NCBI GenBank assembly: GCA_013288645.1
Contig: JABDBL010000008.1
Location: forward strand, 25,454 to 89,453
DNA from: Candidatus Melainabacteria bacterium
Lineage (GTDB): Bacteria > Cyanobacteriota > Vampirovibrionia > Obscuribacterales > Obscuribacteraceae
Length of the DNA: 64,000 bases
Direction: 5' to 3'
Shown one piece after another: positions 30,320 through 39,379 of this stretch. The position numbers and the translations under genes are program-made. Position 1 is the stretch's first letter. Every line of letters begins with the position of its first letter. The notes below the pieces were generated by a model. That model had not been told where the DNA came from. It did no database searches and saw only the letters and a program-made list of their open reading frames with translations.

Positions 30320-30601
30320 ATGAAAGCAGGGGAATTTCGATACTTAGGCAAAGAAGTTGAGCCAGATGAAAGAAAAAGGCTTGCCTTATCTTCCGCTATG
30401 CCAACTTCAATAAAAGGTTTGCGTTATCGCGTCTTTAAGAACTCTCAAGGCCAGATTCTTTTAGATCCTGTTAAATCTGTTCCTGCATATGAAGCCTGGA
30501 TCTATGAAAATCCAAAAATTTTGCAATCCATTCTTAAGGGAATTGAAGAAGTGGAAGCAGGTCAAACCTATGCTATAGACTTGCCTGAGGACGACGATTA
30601 G
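30320..30601 (+). CDS. Probable type II antitoxin partner
   Basis: YRVFKNSQGQILLDPVKSVPAYEAWIYENPKILQSILKGIEEVEAGQT pattern typical of small antitoxins paired with RelE-fold toxins; ends 1-2 bp before the next CDS. Confidence 0.7.
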   Translation: MKAGEFRYLGKEVEPDERKRLALSSAMPTSIKGLRYRVFKNSQGQILLDPVKSVPAYEAWIYENPKILQSILKGIEEVEAGQTYAIDLPEDDD

Positions 30602-30602
30602 A

Positions 30603-30905
30603 GTGAGTTTTACCTTACGCTATGGCGAAACAGCTGCGTCGCAGTTGCAGCAACTCGAAAAATCTAAGCATCTTAAAGCGCAATTGAAAGCTGTTTGCAA
30701 AGCATTGCGTTTGCTAGGGCAGAATCCTAAACATCCCGGGTTACATAGTCACGAATACACCACTTTAGTTGGACCAGGTAATTCAAAGGTTTGGGAAGCA
30801 TATGCTCAGAATCGCACACCCGGGGCATATAGAATTTTCTTCAGCTATTACCCTCCTAAAAGTAATATCATCCATATAATTGCAATCGTGCCGCATCCTG
30901 ATTAG
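30603..30905 (+). CDS. RelE/ParE-superfamily toxin-like protein
   Basis: LKAVCKALRLLGQNPKHPGLHSHEYT...VWEAYAQNRTPGAYRIFFSYYPPKSNIIHIIAIVPHPD. Confidence 0.75.
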   Translation: MSFTLRYGETAASQLQQLEKSKHLKAQLKAVCKALRLLGQNPKHPGLHSHEYTTLVGPGNSKVWEAYAQNRTPGAYRIFFSYYPPKSNIIHIIAIVPHPD

Positions 30906-30935
30906 AAAACATAAACAAAATATAGTGCTCTTGCC

Positions 30936-32078
30936 TTAAGCTAGCAACAGATTTTCCATCGTTTGCTTATATATTTTGCTTAGCTTATCGAGATCGCTCA
31001 CGGAAGCACATTCATTTGCTTTATGAATAGTGGCATTAATTAACCCGAATTCAGCGACTTCACAGCCAGTTGTAGCAATGAAGCGCCCATCTGATGTGCC
31101 GCCAGTAGTAGAAAGCTCAGGTTCTATATTTTGTATAGATTTGATGGCTTTGCTAAGAGCCGTAGCCAATTTTCCTTTGCGAGTTAAAAAAGGATTGCCC
31201 GAAAGACGCCATTGTATAGAATACTTTAGGTTATGCTTGTTCAATATTTCTTCCACTCGTGTCTTTAATTGTTCAGCTGTAAGTTCGGGTGAAAAACGAA
31301 AATTGAATATTAGTTTCAAATCGCCGGGTATTACATTATCTGTACCGGTACCGGCATTTATATTCGATATTTGAAAAGAAGTAGGTTGAAAATATTCATT
31401 ACCCTTGTCCCATTCTACTTTGCATAACTCAGTCATAGCACTAGAAAAGAGATGTATGGGATTCGCTGCTTTGTGTGGATAAGCAATATGTCCTTGTATT
31501 CCGTGTATTGTGAGATTCGCATTTAAGGATCCGCGTCGGCCTACTTTAATGGTATCACCCAGAGTGTCAGCACTGCTTGCTTCACCAACGAGACACCAGT
31601 CGATTTTTTCCTTACGTGCTTGCAGCGCTTCTACCACCTTTACAGTCCCGTATTTAGCGGCTCCTTCTTCGTCGCTAGTAATGAGAAACGCTATCGAACC
31701 CAAATGCTTTGGATGCTCAGCGACAAAGTTTTCACACGCATCAATCATAGCTGCAATACAACCTTTCATATCGCAAGCACCACGCCCATATACATGACCA
31801 TCTTTTATAGTAGCTTCAAATGGTGGTGTTTTCCATTGTTCTAATGGTCCAGTAGGAACCACGTCAGTATGTCCGGCAAAAACGAATAAGGGACTGGCAT
31901 TGCCTCTGCGTGCCCAGAGATTATCAACATCGCCAAAACGCATATGCTCAAGAGAAAAGCCAATGGCGGAGAGCCTGTCTCCAATAAGTTGTTGACAGCC
32001 GGCATCATTAGGAGTGACTGATTGGCGATTGATTAGGTCACACGTTAAGACTACAGAAGTTGACTTAGTTTCTAACAC
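30936..32078 (-). CDS. dapE: Succinyl-diaminopimelate desuccinylase
   Basis: [63 protein letters not shown]. Confidence 0.94.
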   Translation of the reverse strand: MLETKSTSVVLTCDLINRQSVTPNDAGCQQLIGDRLSAIGFSLEHMRFGDVDNLWARRGNASPLFVFAGHTDVVPTGPLEQWKTPPFEATIKDGHVYGRGACDMKGCIAAMIDACENFVAEHPKHLGSIAFLITSDEEGAAKYGTVKVVEALQARKEKIDWCLVGEASSADTLGDTIKVGRRGSLNANLTIHGIQGHIAYPHKAANPIHLFSSAMTELCKVEWDKGNEYFQPTSFQISNINAGTGTDNVIPGDLKLIFNFRFSPELTAEQLKTRVEEILNKHNLKYSIQWRLSGNPFLTRKGKLATALSKAIKSIQNIEPELSTTGGTSDGRFIATTGCEVAEFGLINATIHKANECASVSDLDKLSKIYKQTMENLLLA

Positions 32079-32998
32079 ACACTATCCCTCAATAATTCAT
32101 TAATGCTGACTTTACTTCTTGTTTTTTCGTCTACTTGTTTTACTATAACAGCGCAATAGAGGCTGTGGTTGCCATCTTTAGCGGCTATATTACCAGCTAC
32201 AACAACAGAGCCAGCGGGCACGCGGCCATAAGTTATTTCACCAGTTGCGCGATTCAATATTCTTGTACTTTGGCCAAGATACACACCCATTGATATTACC
32301 GAACCTTCCTCTATTATTACACCTTCAGCTACTTCTGAACGTGCACCAATGAAGCAATTATCTTCAATGATAGTAGGAGTAGCTTGTGGTGGTTCAAGTA
32401 CGCCGCCGATGCCTACCCCGCCTGATATATGTACATTTTTTCCTATTTGAGCGCAAGAACCCACTGTGGCCCATGTGTCTATCATCGTTCCTGAATCAAC
32501 ATAAGCACCAATATTGATGAATGAAGGCATAAGTATAACGTTGCTGGCTATATATGCTCCTTTTCGCACTGTAGCACCTGGTACAACTCGTGTACCTAAC
32601 TTGCGGAAGTAGTCTGCTTCTTTCTCTTCATATTTCATTGGTACTTTGTCGCAAAAATTAGTATAACCAGCTTTCATTAAAGTGTAATCTTCGATTTTAA
32701 AGGAGAGCAAAATGGCTTTTTTTGCCCATTCGTTTACTATCCATTTACCATTTTTCTTTTCGGCAACACGTAATTTGCCCGTGTCTAAATCTTCAATCGT
32801 GTCGCGAATTATTTTTTTTAATTCTGGATCAATATTTTGAATCGTCAGTTCAGCACGTTTTTCAAAAGTCGATTCAATTATTTGTTGGGCGCTTGCTTGT
32901 TGCGTATTACCCATTTGTTTACTCCTTAAACTGTGAGTATTTGATTTGTTTTTAATTCCTGAATTAATAGCTTTATGCGATTTAGAGCATCGCGACAT
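32072..32998 (-). CDS. dapD: 2,3,4,5-tetrahydropyridine-2,6-dicarboxylate N-succinyltransferase (likely start MGNTQQAS at about 32914)
   Basis: [92 protein letters not shown]. Confidence 0.96.
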   Translation of the reverse strand: MSRCSKSHKAINSGIKNKSNTHSLRSKQMGNTQQASAQQIIESTFEKRAELTIQNIDPELKKIIRDTIEDLDTGKLRVAEKKNGKWIVNEWAKKAILLSFKIEDYTLMKAGYTNFCDKVPMKYEEKEADYFRKLGTRVVPGATVRKGAYIASNVILMPSFINIGAYVDSGTMIDTWATVGSCAQIGKNVHISGGVGIGGVLEPPQATPTIIEDNCFIGARSEVAEGVIIEEGSVISMGVYLGQSTRILNRATGEITYGRVPAGSVVVAGNIAAKDGNHSLYCAVIVKQVDEKTRSKVSINELLRDSVC

Positions 32999-34137
32999 TC
33001 ATCTAAAGATGAAACTAAAGCTATACGAACATAATTAGCACCAGGATTAATACCATGTACTTCACGCGATAAAAAACTGCCGGGCATTATGGTTATATTT
33101 TGTTTTTTGAATAATTCTTGTGTAAAAGTCAAATCATCTATGGGCGTTTTGAGCCACAAATAAAAGCCACCATCTGGCAAATTTAGCTCTGTGAGCGGAC
33201 CTAGAATTTCTTTGGCCATAGCGAATTTTTGTTTGTAAAGTTCGCGATTGCTTTTTACATGTTCTTCGTCTTGCCAGGCCACTGTGCTTGCAGCCTGAAT
33301 AGGTAAAGCCATAGCACAACCCTGATAGGTTCTATAAAGCCTAAACTTTTCTATGAGTTCTGCGTCTCCTGCCACAAAACCTGATCTCATGCCAGGCAAA
33401 CTTGAACGTTTAGACAGGCTATGAAAAACCATACAACGCTTAAAATCTTTGTGATTATATTCGTAAGCAGCTTGCAATAAACCAGGCGAGGGTTGATTTA
33501 AATAGATTTCAGCATAGCACTCATCACTGGCCAGAATAAAATCATAGCGATGAGCCAATTCCAACAAGTCAGCCATTTGCTTGGTGGTCATAATGGCTCC
33601 GGTGGGGTTTCCCGGTGAACATATGAATAATAGCTGGCAGCGTTGCCATATTTCTGTAGGAACACTTGAAAAATCAGGTAATAATGTAGATTTATCTATA
33701 TTGATGTACCAGGGTTTTGCGCCTGCTAAATAAGTTGCCCCTTCGTATATTTTATAAAAAGGATTAGGCATTAATACCAGAGCATCATCAGACTTATCGA
33801 CAGTAAACTGTGTAAAAGCAAATAATGCTTCCCGTGTTCCGTTTACTGGTAATACATTACGCTCGGGATTGAGTAAGCCAGACTGAATGTGAAAGCGCTT
33901 ATTAAGCCAATCTATTATTGCTTGCCTTAATTCAATGGACCCCTGTGTAACCGGATAATTTGAAAAGCCAGCGCGATTATTTTGTATAGCTTGTAATATG
34001 AATTCTGGGGCTTTATGTTTGGGTTCGCCTATATGCATAACAATAGGTGTCTTATCGGCAGGCGGTATAATGCCTTGATTTAGCTTTGCCAATTTTTCAA
34101 AAGGATAAGGCTCAAGCTGGTTGAGATTCGGATTCAT
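32926..34137 (-). CDS. dapC: Succinyldiaminopimelate transaminase (DapC-type aminotransferase)
   Basis: PLP aminotransferase class I motifs ([30 protein letters not shown]); located with dapD and dapE. Confidence 0.88.
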   Translation of the reverse strand: MNPNLNQLEPYPFEKLAKLNQGIIPPADKTPIVMHIGEPKHKAPEFILQAIQNNRAGFSNYPVTQGSIELRQAIIDWLNKRFHIQSGLLNPERNVLPVNGTREALFAFTQFTVDKSDDALVLMPNPFYKIYEGATYLAGAKPWYINIDKSTLLPDFSSVPTEIWQRCQLLFICSPGNPTGAIMTTKQMADLLELAHRYDFILASDECYAEIYLNQPSPGLLQAAYEYNHKDFKRCMVFHSLSKRSSLPGMRSGFVAGDAELIEKFRLYRTYQGCAMALPIQAASTVAWQDEEHVKSNRELYKQKFAMAKEILGPLTELNLPDGGFYLWLKTPIDDLTFTQELFKKQNITIMPGSFLSREVHGINPGANYVRIALVSSLDECRDALNRIKLLIQELKTNQILTV

Positions 34138-34155
34138 TATGCTTGTTACTTGTTA

Positions 34156-34929
34156 CTACGCTGCTTCAATTGTACCAAAATTGATGCTGCTCTTTGGCAA
34201 AGCGCTAGTCATAGGAAAGTTTATTTGTTGACTAAAAATATTATGCCAACGCATTTTGGCAATTCCTGATTTGTATAAGTCTTGATGAGTGGCAAGTATA
34301 ATGCTATTGACATTTGGGTGATTCTGCAAGCCTTTTAGGGCCTTTTGTAAATTTTCTTGATGTGCTCGGTCACGCGAAACAATCATTATATGAGTCATGG
34401 CTTTGTTATTTAATTCCTGCTCTAACAAAGGAAAAAAGTCATTGCCTAATAGAGGATGACTAATCAGTCCAATATTGCAATTAATGGTTTGGCAGGTAGC
34501 AGAAATGGTCGCGCTATAGATTTTTTGCTTGTTGTCGTCCGAACATGTTTTCCATTGAAATGTATTTAAATAACCTTCTGTTTTCGCGATAAGAAAGATC
34601 ATTCTTATATTAGCTATTTCTAGGTGATCACGTTGCCAATCATTATTATAAACATCGCCTTCATTTTGGTGGGCACCAGATATAGTGCGCGCTAAAGGGG
34701 CTAGCATATAAACCAAAGGTTTAGTTGGAGTACTCCACCAGGGAAGTCTATTGTCGTGGCGCTGACAAATAAGATAATCGAGATAGAACAATTTTCTTAA
34801 TCGATCTCGTATAAGAACTGGTTTGTCTTCAGAAGCAACAAACCACGATATATGCTTTTCCAACAAGACTTGATGCTCATCTAGCAGTTTGAATATTTGA
34901 TAGTCTCTTTCATTTAGCTGGATAGCCAT
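34156..34929 (-). CDS. Replication-relaxation-like winged-helix protein
   Basis: LNERDYQIFKLLDEHQVLLEKHISWFVAS...IRDRLRKLFYLDYLICQRH...YMLAPLA resembles the replication-relaxation family. Confidence 0.5.
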   Translation of the reverse strand: MAIQLNERDYQIFKLLDEHQVLLEKHISWFVASEDKPVLIRDRLRKLFYLDYLICQRHDNRLPWWSTPTKPLVYMLAPLARTISGAHQNEGDVYNNDWQRDHLEIANIRMIFLIAKTEGYLNTFQWKTCSDDNKQKIYSATISATCQTINCNIGLISHPLLGNDFFPLLEQELNNKAMTHIMIVSRDRAHQENLQKALKGLQNHPNVNSIILATHQDLYKSGIAKMRWHNIFSQQINFPMTSALPKSSINFGTIEAA

Positions 34930-34944
34930 CGCAATGTCCTCAGA

Positions 34945-35619
34945 TTATTTACGTTGCGCGAACTTTTGTACTTCATCATCTTCTATTGAGGCAGGTACTT
35001 TATGGGCTGCTCGAATTTCTCTATCCATGCTTTTAAGACTAAGCATAGTACTCCCAAGTCCTTCTGCGCGTTTTTTAACGCTATCAAGTTCTTCTTGTAA
35101 GTCCTCAATAGTTTTAGCTGGTGGGCGAGGACGAATCAGATCTATATAGATACCGGCTGAGTCCTGGAACCAGTCTGCTAGTAGATCGCGATATTCTTTA
35201 ATGTCCGACATACCAGGCGGAACGGCAAGACTTCTAATTGATTTAGCAGCCAATAAGTAACTCTTGGACATCTTGCTAGCTGTGCTAACCCATTGTTGAA
35301 CACGACTTGCATCTTGCGTAAGTGGTCTTGTGAGAATTACTTTGTCTCTTTCCGAAGGACGATACTGTTCACGCAAATGATCAAATTTTTCAAACCAAAT
35401 TACAGCTGGGTTGGATCCGTTATTGTTTTGAAATGCAGAGTTGTTTGTGCTGACACTGCCTTTTGGATTGGATTGAGTTGCAGAATTTATCGAAAACACA
35501 TCAACTGCTCTAGGTTCAGCCTGAACTCTAGCATTTGTTGTGTAAATAGTAGCGACAAAAAGAATTGACAGTATTTGCCAGTGTTTTTTGTGTTGTTTTT
35601 TTAATTGATTTGATGACAT
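34945..35619 (-). CDS. Secreted protein, unknown function
   Basis: N-terminal hydrophobic signal HWQILSILFVATIYTTNARVQA; 20 bp downstream of the rpoB-like gene on the same strand. Confidence 0.55.
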   Translation of the reverse strand: MSSNQLKKQHKKHWQILSILFVATIYTTNARVQAEPRAVDVFSINSATQSNPKGSVSTNNSAFQNNNGSNPAVIWFEKFDHLREQYRPSERDKVILTRPLTQDASRVQQWVSTASKMSKSYLLAAKSIRSLAVPPGMSDIKEYRDLLADWFQDSAGIYIDLIRPRPPAKTIEDLQEELDSVKKRAEGLGSTMLSLKSMDREIRAAHKVPASIEDDEVQKFAQRK

Positions 35620-35638
35620 ATTTGATTACCTGGAATTT

Positions 35639-38600
35639 TTACTCAATTTCGTCTTTTTCATCAGTGGTAGTAGAGACAGCCTCTTTACTGAATTCATCAA
35701 CAAATGTTTCTATTCGCCTCATTACCGCAGAGGTAGACGCTTTTTCTTCGCCTGATTCGGGGACTATATTAATGAGGTCAGTAGCTAACGACTGCCAATT
35801 ATTGGAAGACGGAAAGCCGTTTTCTAAAACCATTTCTAAATTTTTGTAAGTACTGCTTGCAGAGAAGACGTTTCTTGTTTCAGTATTTATAAATGCAGTG
35901 GTTGTTTCATTCTCATCTACATAAGCTTCGTCGATAAGTTCATTTGGATCTTCAATGTCATCTATAAGAGATGTTTGAAGCAAATCATCGCTTTGCTGAC
36001 GTCTCTTTTGTCCATAGACCAAAGGAGGTAAAATGGGGGTTATTGATGGAATTGTTGCCGGCTCATAATCGCCAGCTGGTATTTCGAGCAACTTTGTGCC
36101 GTCATTTTGCTCAAATTCATGGACATGGGAGACCAAATATTTTTCTGCCAAACTATTTACTTGGGGCGCTGAGCAGATTTTGTCGTCGATCGATTCGAAA
36201 GTATCTACAATTTTTCCTAGTGTGACTTCAAACCCTAAGCCGCGTATTTCGCAGCACAGACCATCAAAAGCGGCAGTTCTGCCACCGGTTGCTATATTTC
36301 TGCCTTGTACTATGTCGGCATATGCCTGATGACGTCCATCAATATCATCTGCTTTAACAGTCATCATTTCTTGCAATACATTTGCTGCGCCATAAGATTG
36401 AATAGCCCAGACTTCCATTTCTCCCATTCGCTGACCACCATGATTGGCTTTCCCACCTACCGGTTGCTGAGTAACGGCAGCATAAGGGCCACCCAGTCCA
36501 GAGCGGGCATTTATCTTGTGCAGGACTAATTGATTGAGTTTGAGCATATATTGTCTTCCGATCAAAACAGGCTGATCGAAAGGTGCACCGGTGCGACCAT
36601 CGTATAAGGTAACTTTTCCGTTATCTCCCAGCCAACGATAACCAGGTAATGATTTCGCTTCCTTGAGTGCGTCCATAACTAGATTGTAGGAAGCATCAGC
36701 ATTTTGTGACTCATCAAATTGATGAATGCGATAATAGCGATTTAAGATGTCGGCATAAAGACCTAGTTGTGTGTCAAAAACTTGTCCCACATTCATACGA
36801 CTTGGCACACCCAAAGGATTTAAAATTATATCGACTGGTGTACCATCAGGTAAAAATGGCATGTCTTCATCAGCTAAAATAAGCGACACTATACCTTTAT
36901 TGCCATGGCGTCCAGCTAACTTATCCCCTGCTTCAATAGGACAAAGGCTAGCTACTAGAATTTCTATTTCGCAAATTACGCCGGGTTTTAATTCAGGCGT
37001 TGTTTCTTGAGTGAATATACGCACATCAATAACTCTTCCCCCAGAGCCGTGCGGAACGCGCAAACTTGAATCTGCCATTTCATCGGCAACTTTACCGAAT
37101 ATCGCTTGTAGAAGCTCTTCTTCAGCATTCAAAGCTTTATGCTCTTTCGGAGATAACTTAGCAACAAGGATGTCGCCTGGTTTGACGAAGCTGCCGATTT
37201 TAGAAATACCACGTTCATCTAAATGTTCTAGGTCTTTGCTTGCTACATTCGGCAGTTCTGGAGTAAGTATTTCTGGACCGCGTAAAGTTTGAAAAACCGA
37301 AATAGAATGTTTTTCTATTTCTATATGGCTAAGCTTTTGATCTTTAACGAGCCCTTTTCTAATAACAATAGCGTCTTCATAATTAAAGCCCTCCCAAGGA
37401 AGAAACGCCACCAACAAGTTTCGTCCTAAAGATAATTCCCCACTATTTATAGCGGCTCCATCAGCTATTACCTGACCAGCATCTACTCTATCGCCCACAG
37501 CAACATTTGGTCTTTGATCTAAAATAGTATTTTGATTAGTGCGATCGTAGCGAACTAGTGGATAGGAACGAGATTCACCACTAGCTTGAGCAATAACTAT
37601 TTCGTTTCCAGTTACTTTTGTCACTGTGCCAGTTCTTCTAGCTATAGCAGAATGACCTGATGAGCGCGCCACCATTTTTTCCATGCCAGTCCCGATACGT
37701 GGACGCTCAGGGCGAATCAAAGGCAGGGTTTGCTTCATCATACCTGCACCCATTAAGGCTCGATTAGCATCATCATGTTCTAAGAAGGGAATAAGGGCTG
37801 AGCCAACTGATATAAAACCTTGCGGAGCAATGGCAATAAAATTAACGTCTTCAGGTTCGACCTGATAGAAATTCTCACCTCTTCTAACTGTCACTGTAGG
37901 ACCAGCTACGCAATTATTTTCTATTCTTGAATCTGGTGGTGCTAGAGTATACAGTTTATCTTCCGCTGGACCTAAATAAACAATCTCATCAGTTAACTGT
38001 CCACCCACGACTTTTCGATAAGGGACTGTCATAAAGCCATCACCGTCTATACGGCAATAGGTAGCGAGATACCCTACGATACCGCAGCTTTTACCTTCTG
38101 AAGATTCAATTAAACACACACGCCCAATTTGACTCGGGTGCACATCTCTCATTTCCACAGGCGCTGAGTTAGCGTCAATACCACCAGGACCAAATGAGGT
38201 AATGCGGCGACGATGAGAAAGTTCTGAAAGAGGATTTTGTTGATCTAAATATTGCACTAATGGATTAGCTGTAAAAAACTTGTTGATAGCATTGACCAAG
38301 GGACGCGAATCTATAAGATCAGTAGCAGTAAAAGTTTCTGATTCATCTTTTAATTCCAATCTTCCTCTAACTGAACGAGCAATTTGCAACATCGCCGGTC
38401 TAACAGACCGCAAGAGCAGTTCGCCTACACCGCGCAGGTGCCGGTTTTCCAAGCTATCCATATTGTCGCACTCGCCCATACTCAAAGGCAGTCCCAATAT
38501 GTATTCAACTGCTGTAAGCAAGTCATTAGCATTTAATTGGAGAGAATCTTCTTCTAAAGATAATTTTTTATTGACACGCCTGCGTCCTAGTTGTCCAAGC

Positions 38601-39379
38601 GAATAACGTCTCTTTTCGGTTATTTCTTTTAAAGCGGCAGTACCACTGCTCGGTCCATTGCTGCCGTCCGGCTTCCATGCTCGTCCAATTAAAGTTAAAG
38701 CTTCAGTTTGGCTAATTTCTTTAAAATCAATTCGATTTATTGTAAGCAACCGACCCAATCTTTTATTTAGGGTAGGCCAATCAATACCCATAGCAGTTAA
38801 TAAGTTAGTGGCCGACACCCAGCTACGTTTTGGTAATTTAATCCGACACTTTGCCCGGCTTGTTTTAGAAGAACTTGTATCTAAATGCAATTCGATTGTT
38901 ACTGGTGCACCTTGTTCCGCTAGAATCAAGGTTTTATAGCTTGATGGTCCAGTGCTTTGATAATAGATGCCTGGCGCTCTTACTAATTGACCAAGGACAA
39001 CCCGTTCTGAACCGTTGATTACAAAGGTGCCTCTGTCTGTAATTACTGGCAAGTCAGCTAAATAACAAGTTGATTTGCGTAATTCATTTGTATTAGTATC
39101 TCTTAACCAGACATCGAGAAAGAGTCGCCTTGAGTAAGTCATATTTGTGCGTCGGGCTGACTCTGCTGAAGCAGGGTAGCCAGAGTCTGCGTGATAGTCT
39201 TCAAAGCGCCAATTTACCTTACCGTCAGGGCTTACGAAAGACATTTCAAAATGTCTACTAAAATCACTGGTAATTGGTGATATTTCGGCAAATAAATTGC
39301 CAATACTTTCTTCTAAGAAGCGTCTATAAGAACGCCTAGGAAATTCCGCTAAATCTGGTGGTTGAAAATAAAAACTCAT
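35639..39379 (-). CDS. DNA-directed RNA polymerase beta subunit-like protein (divergent, orphan RpoB)
   Basis: DRGTFVINGSERVVLGQLVRAPGIYY, LDQQNPLSELSHRRRITSFGPGG, ALIPFLEHDDANRALMG, PWEGFNYEDAIVI, GDKLAGRHGNKGIVS, GTPVDIILNPLGVPSRMNVGQVF, GGQRMGEMEVWAIQSYGAANVLQEMMTVKADDIDGR. No rpoC in the window. Confidence 0.93.
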   Translation of the reverse strand: MSFYFQPPDLAEFPRRSYRRFLEESIGNLFAEISPITSDFSRHFEMSFVSPDGKVNWRFEDYHADSGYPASAESARRTNMTYSRRLFLDVWLRDTNTNELRKSTCYLADLPVITDRGTFVINGSERVVLGQLVRAPGIYYQSTGPSSYKTLILAEQGAPVTIELHLDTSSSKTSRAKCRIKLPKRSWVSATNLLTAMGIDWPTLNKRLGRLLTINRIDFKEISQTEALTLIGRAWKPDGSNGPSSGTAALKEITEKRRYSLGQLGRRRVNKKLSLEEDSLQLNANDLLTAVEYILGLPLSMGECDNMDSLENRHLRGVGELLLRSVRPAMLQIARSVRGRLELKDESETFTATDLIDSRPLVNAINKFFTANPLVQYLDQQNPLSELSHRRRITSFGPGGIDANSAPVEMRDVHPSQIGRVCLIESSEGKSCGIVGYLATYCRIDGDGFMTVPYRKVVGGQLTDEIVYLGPAEDKLYTLAPPDSRIENNCVAGPTVTVRRGENFYQVEPEDVNFIAIAPQGFISVGSALIPFLEHDDANRALMGAGMMKQTLPLIRPERPRIGTGMEKMVARSSGHSAIARRTGTVTKVTGNEIVIAQASGESRSYPLVRYDRTNQNTILDQRPNVAVGDRVDAGQVIADGAAINSGELSLGRNLLVAFLPWEGFNYEDAIVIRKGLVKDQKLSHIEIEKHSISVFQTLRGPEILTPELPNVASKDLEHLDERGISKIGSFVKPGDILVAKLSPKEHKALNAEEELLQAIFGKVADEMADSSLRVPHGSGGRVIDVRIFTQETTPELKPGVICEIEILVASLCPIEAGDKLAGRHGNKGIVSLILADEDMPFLPDGTPVDIILNPLGVPSRMNVGQVFDTQLGLYADILNRYYRIHQFDESQNADASYNLVMDALKEAKSLPGYRWLGDNGKVTLYDGRTGAPFDQPVLIGRQYMLKLNQLVLHKINARSGLGGPYAAVTQQPVGGKANHGGQRMGEMEVWAIQSYGAANVLQEMMTVKADDIDGRHQAYADIVQGRNIATGGRTAAFDGLCCEIRGLGFEVTLGKIVDTFESIDDKICSAPQVNSLAEKYLVSHVHEFEQNDGTKLLEIPAGDYEPATIPSITPILPPLVYGQKRRQQSDDLLQTSLIDDIEDPNELIDEAYVDENETTTAFINTETRNVFSASSTYKNLEMVLENGFPSSNNWQSLATDLINIVPESGEEKASTSAVMRRIETFVDEFSKEAVSTTTDEKDEIE

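Noticed and set aside
36771-37292. Several plus-strand ORFs across the rpoB-like gene
   Set aside because: Shadow ORFs antisense to strongly conserved RpoB motifs.
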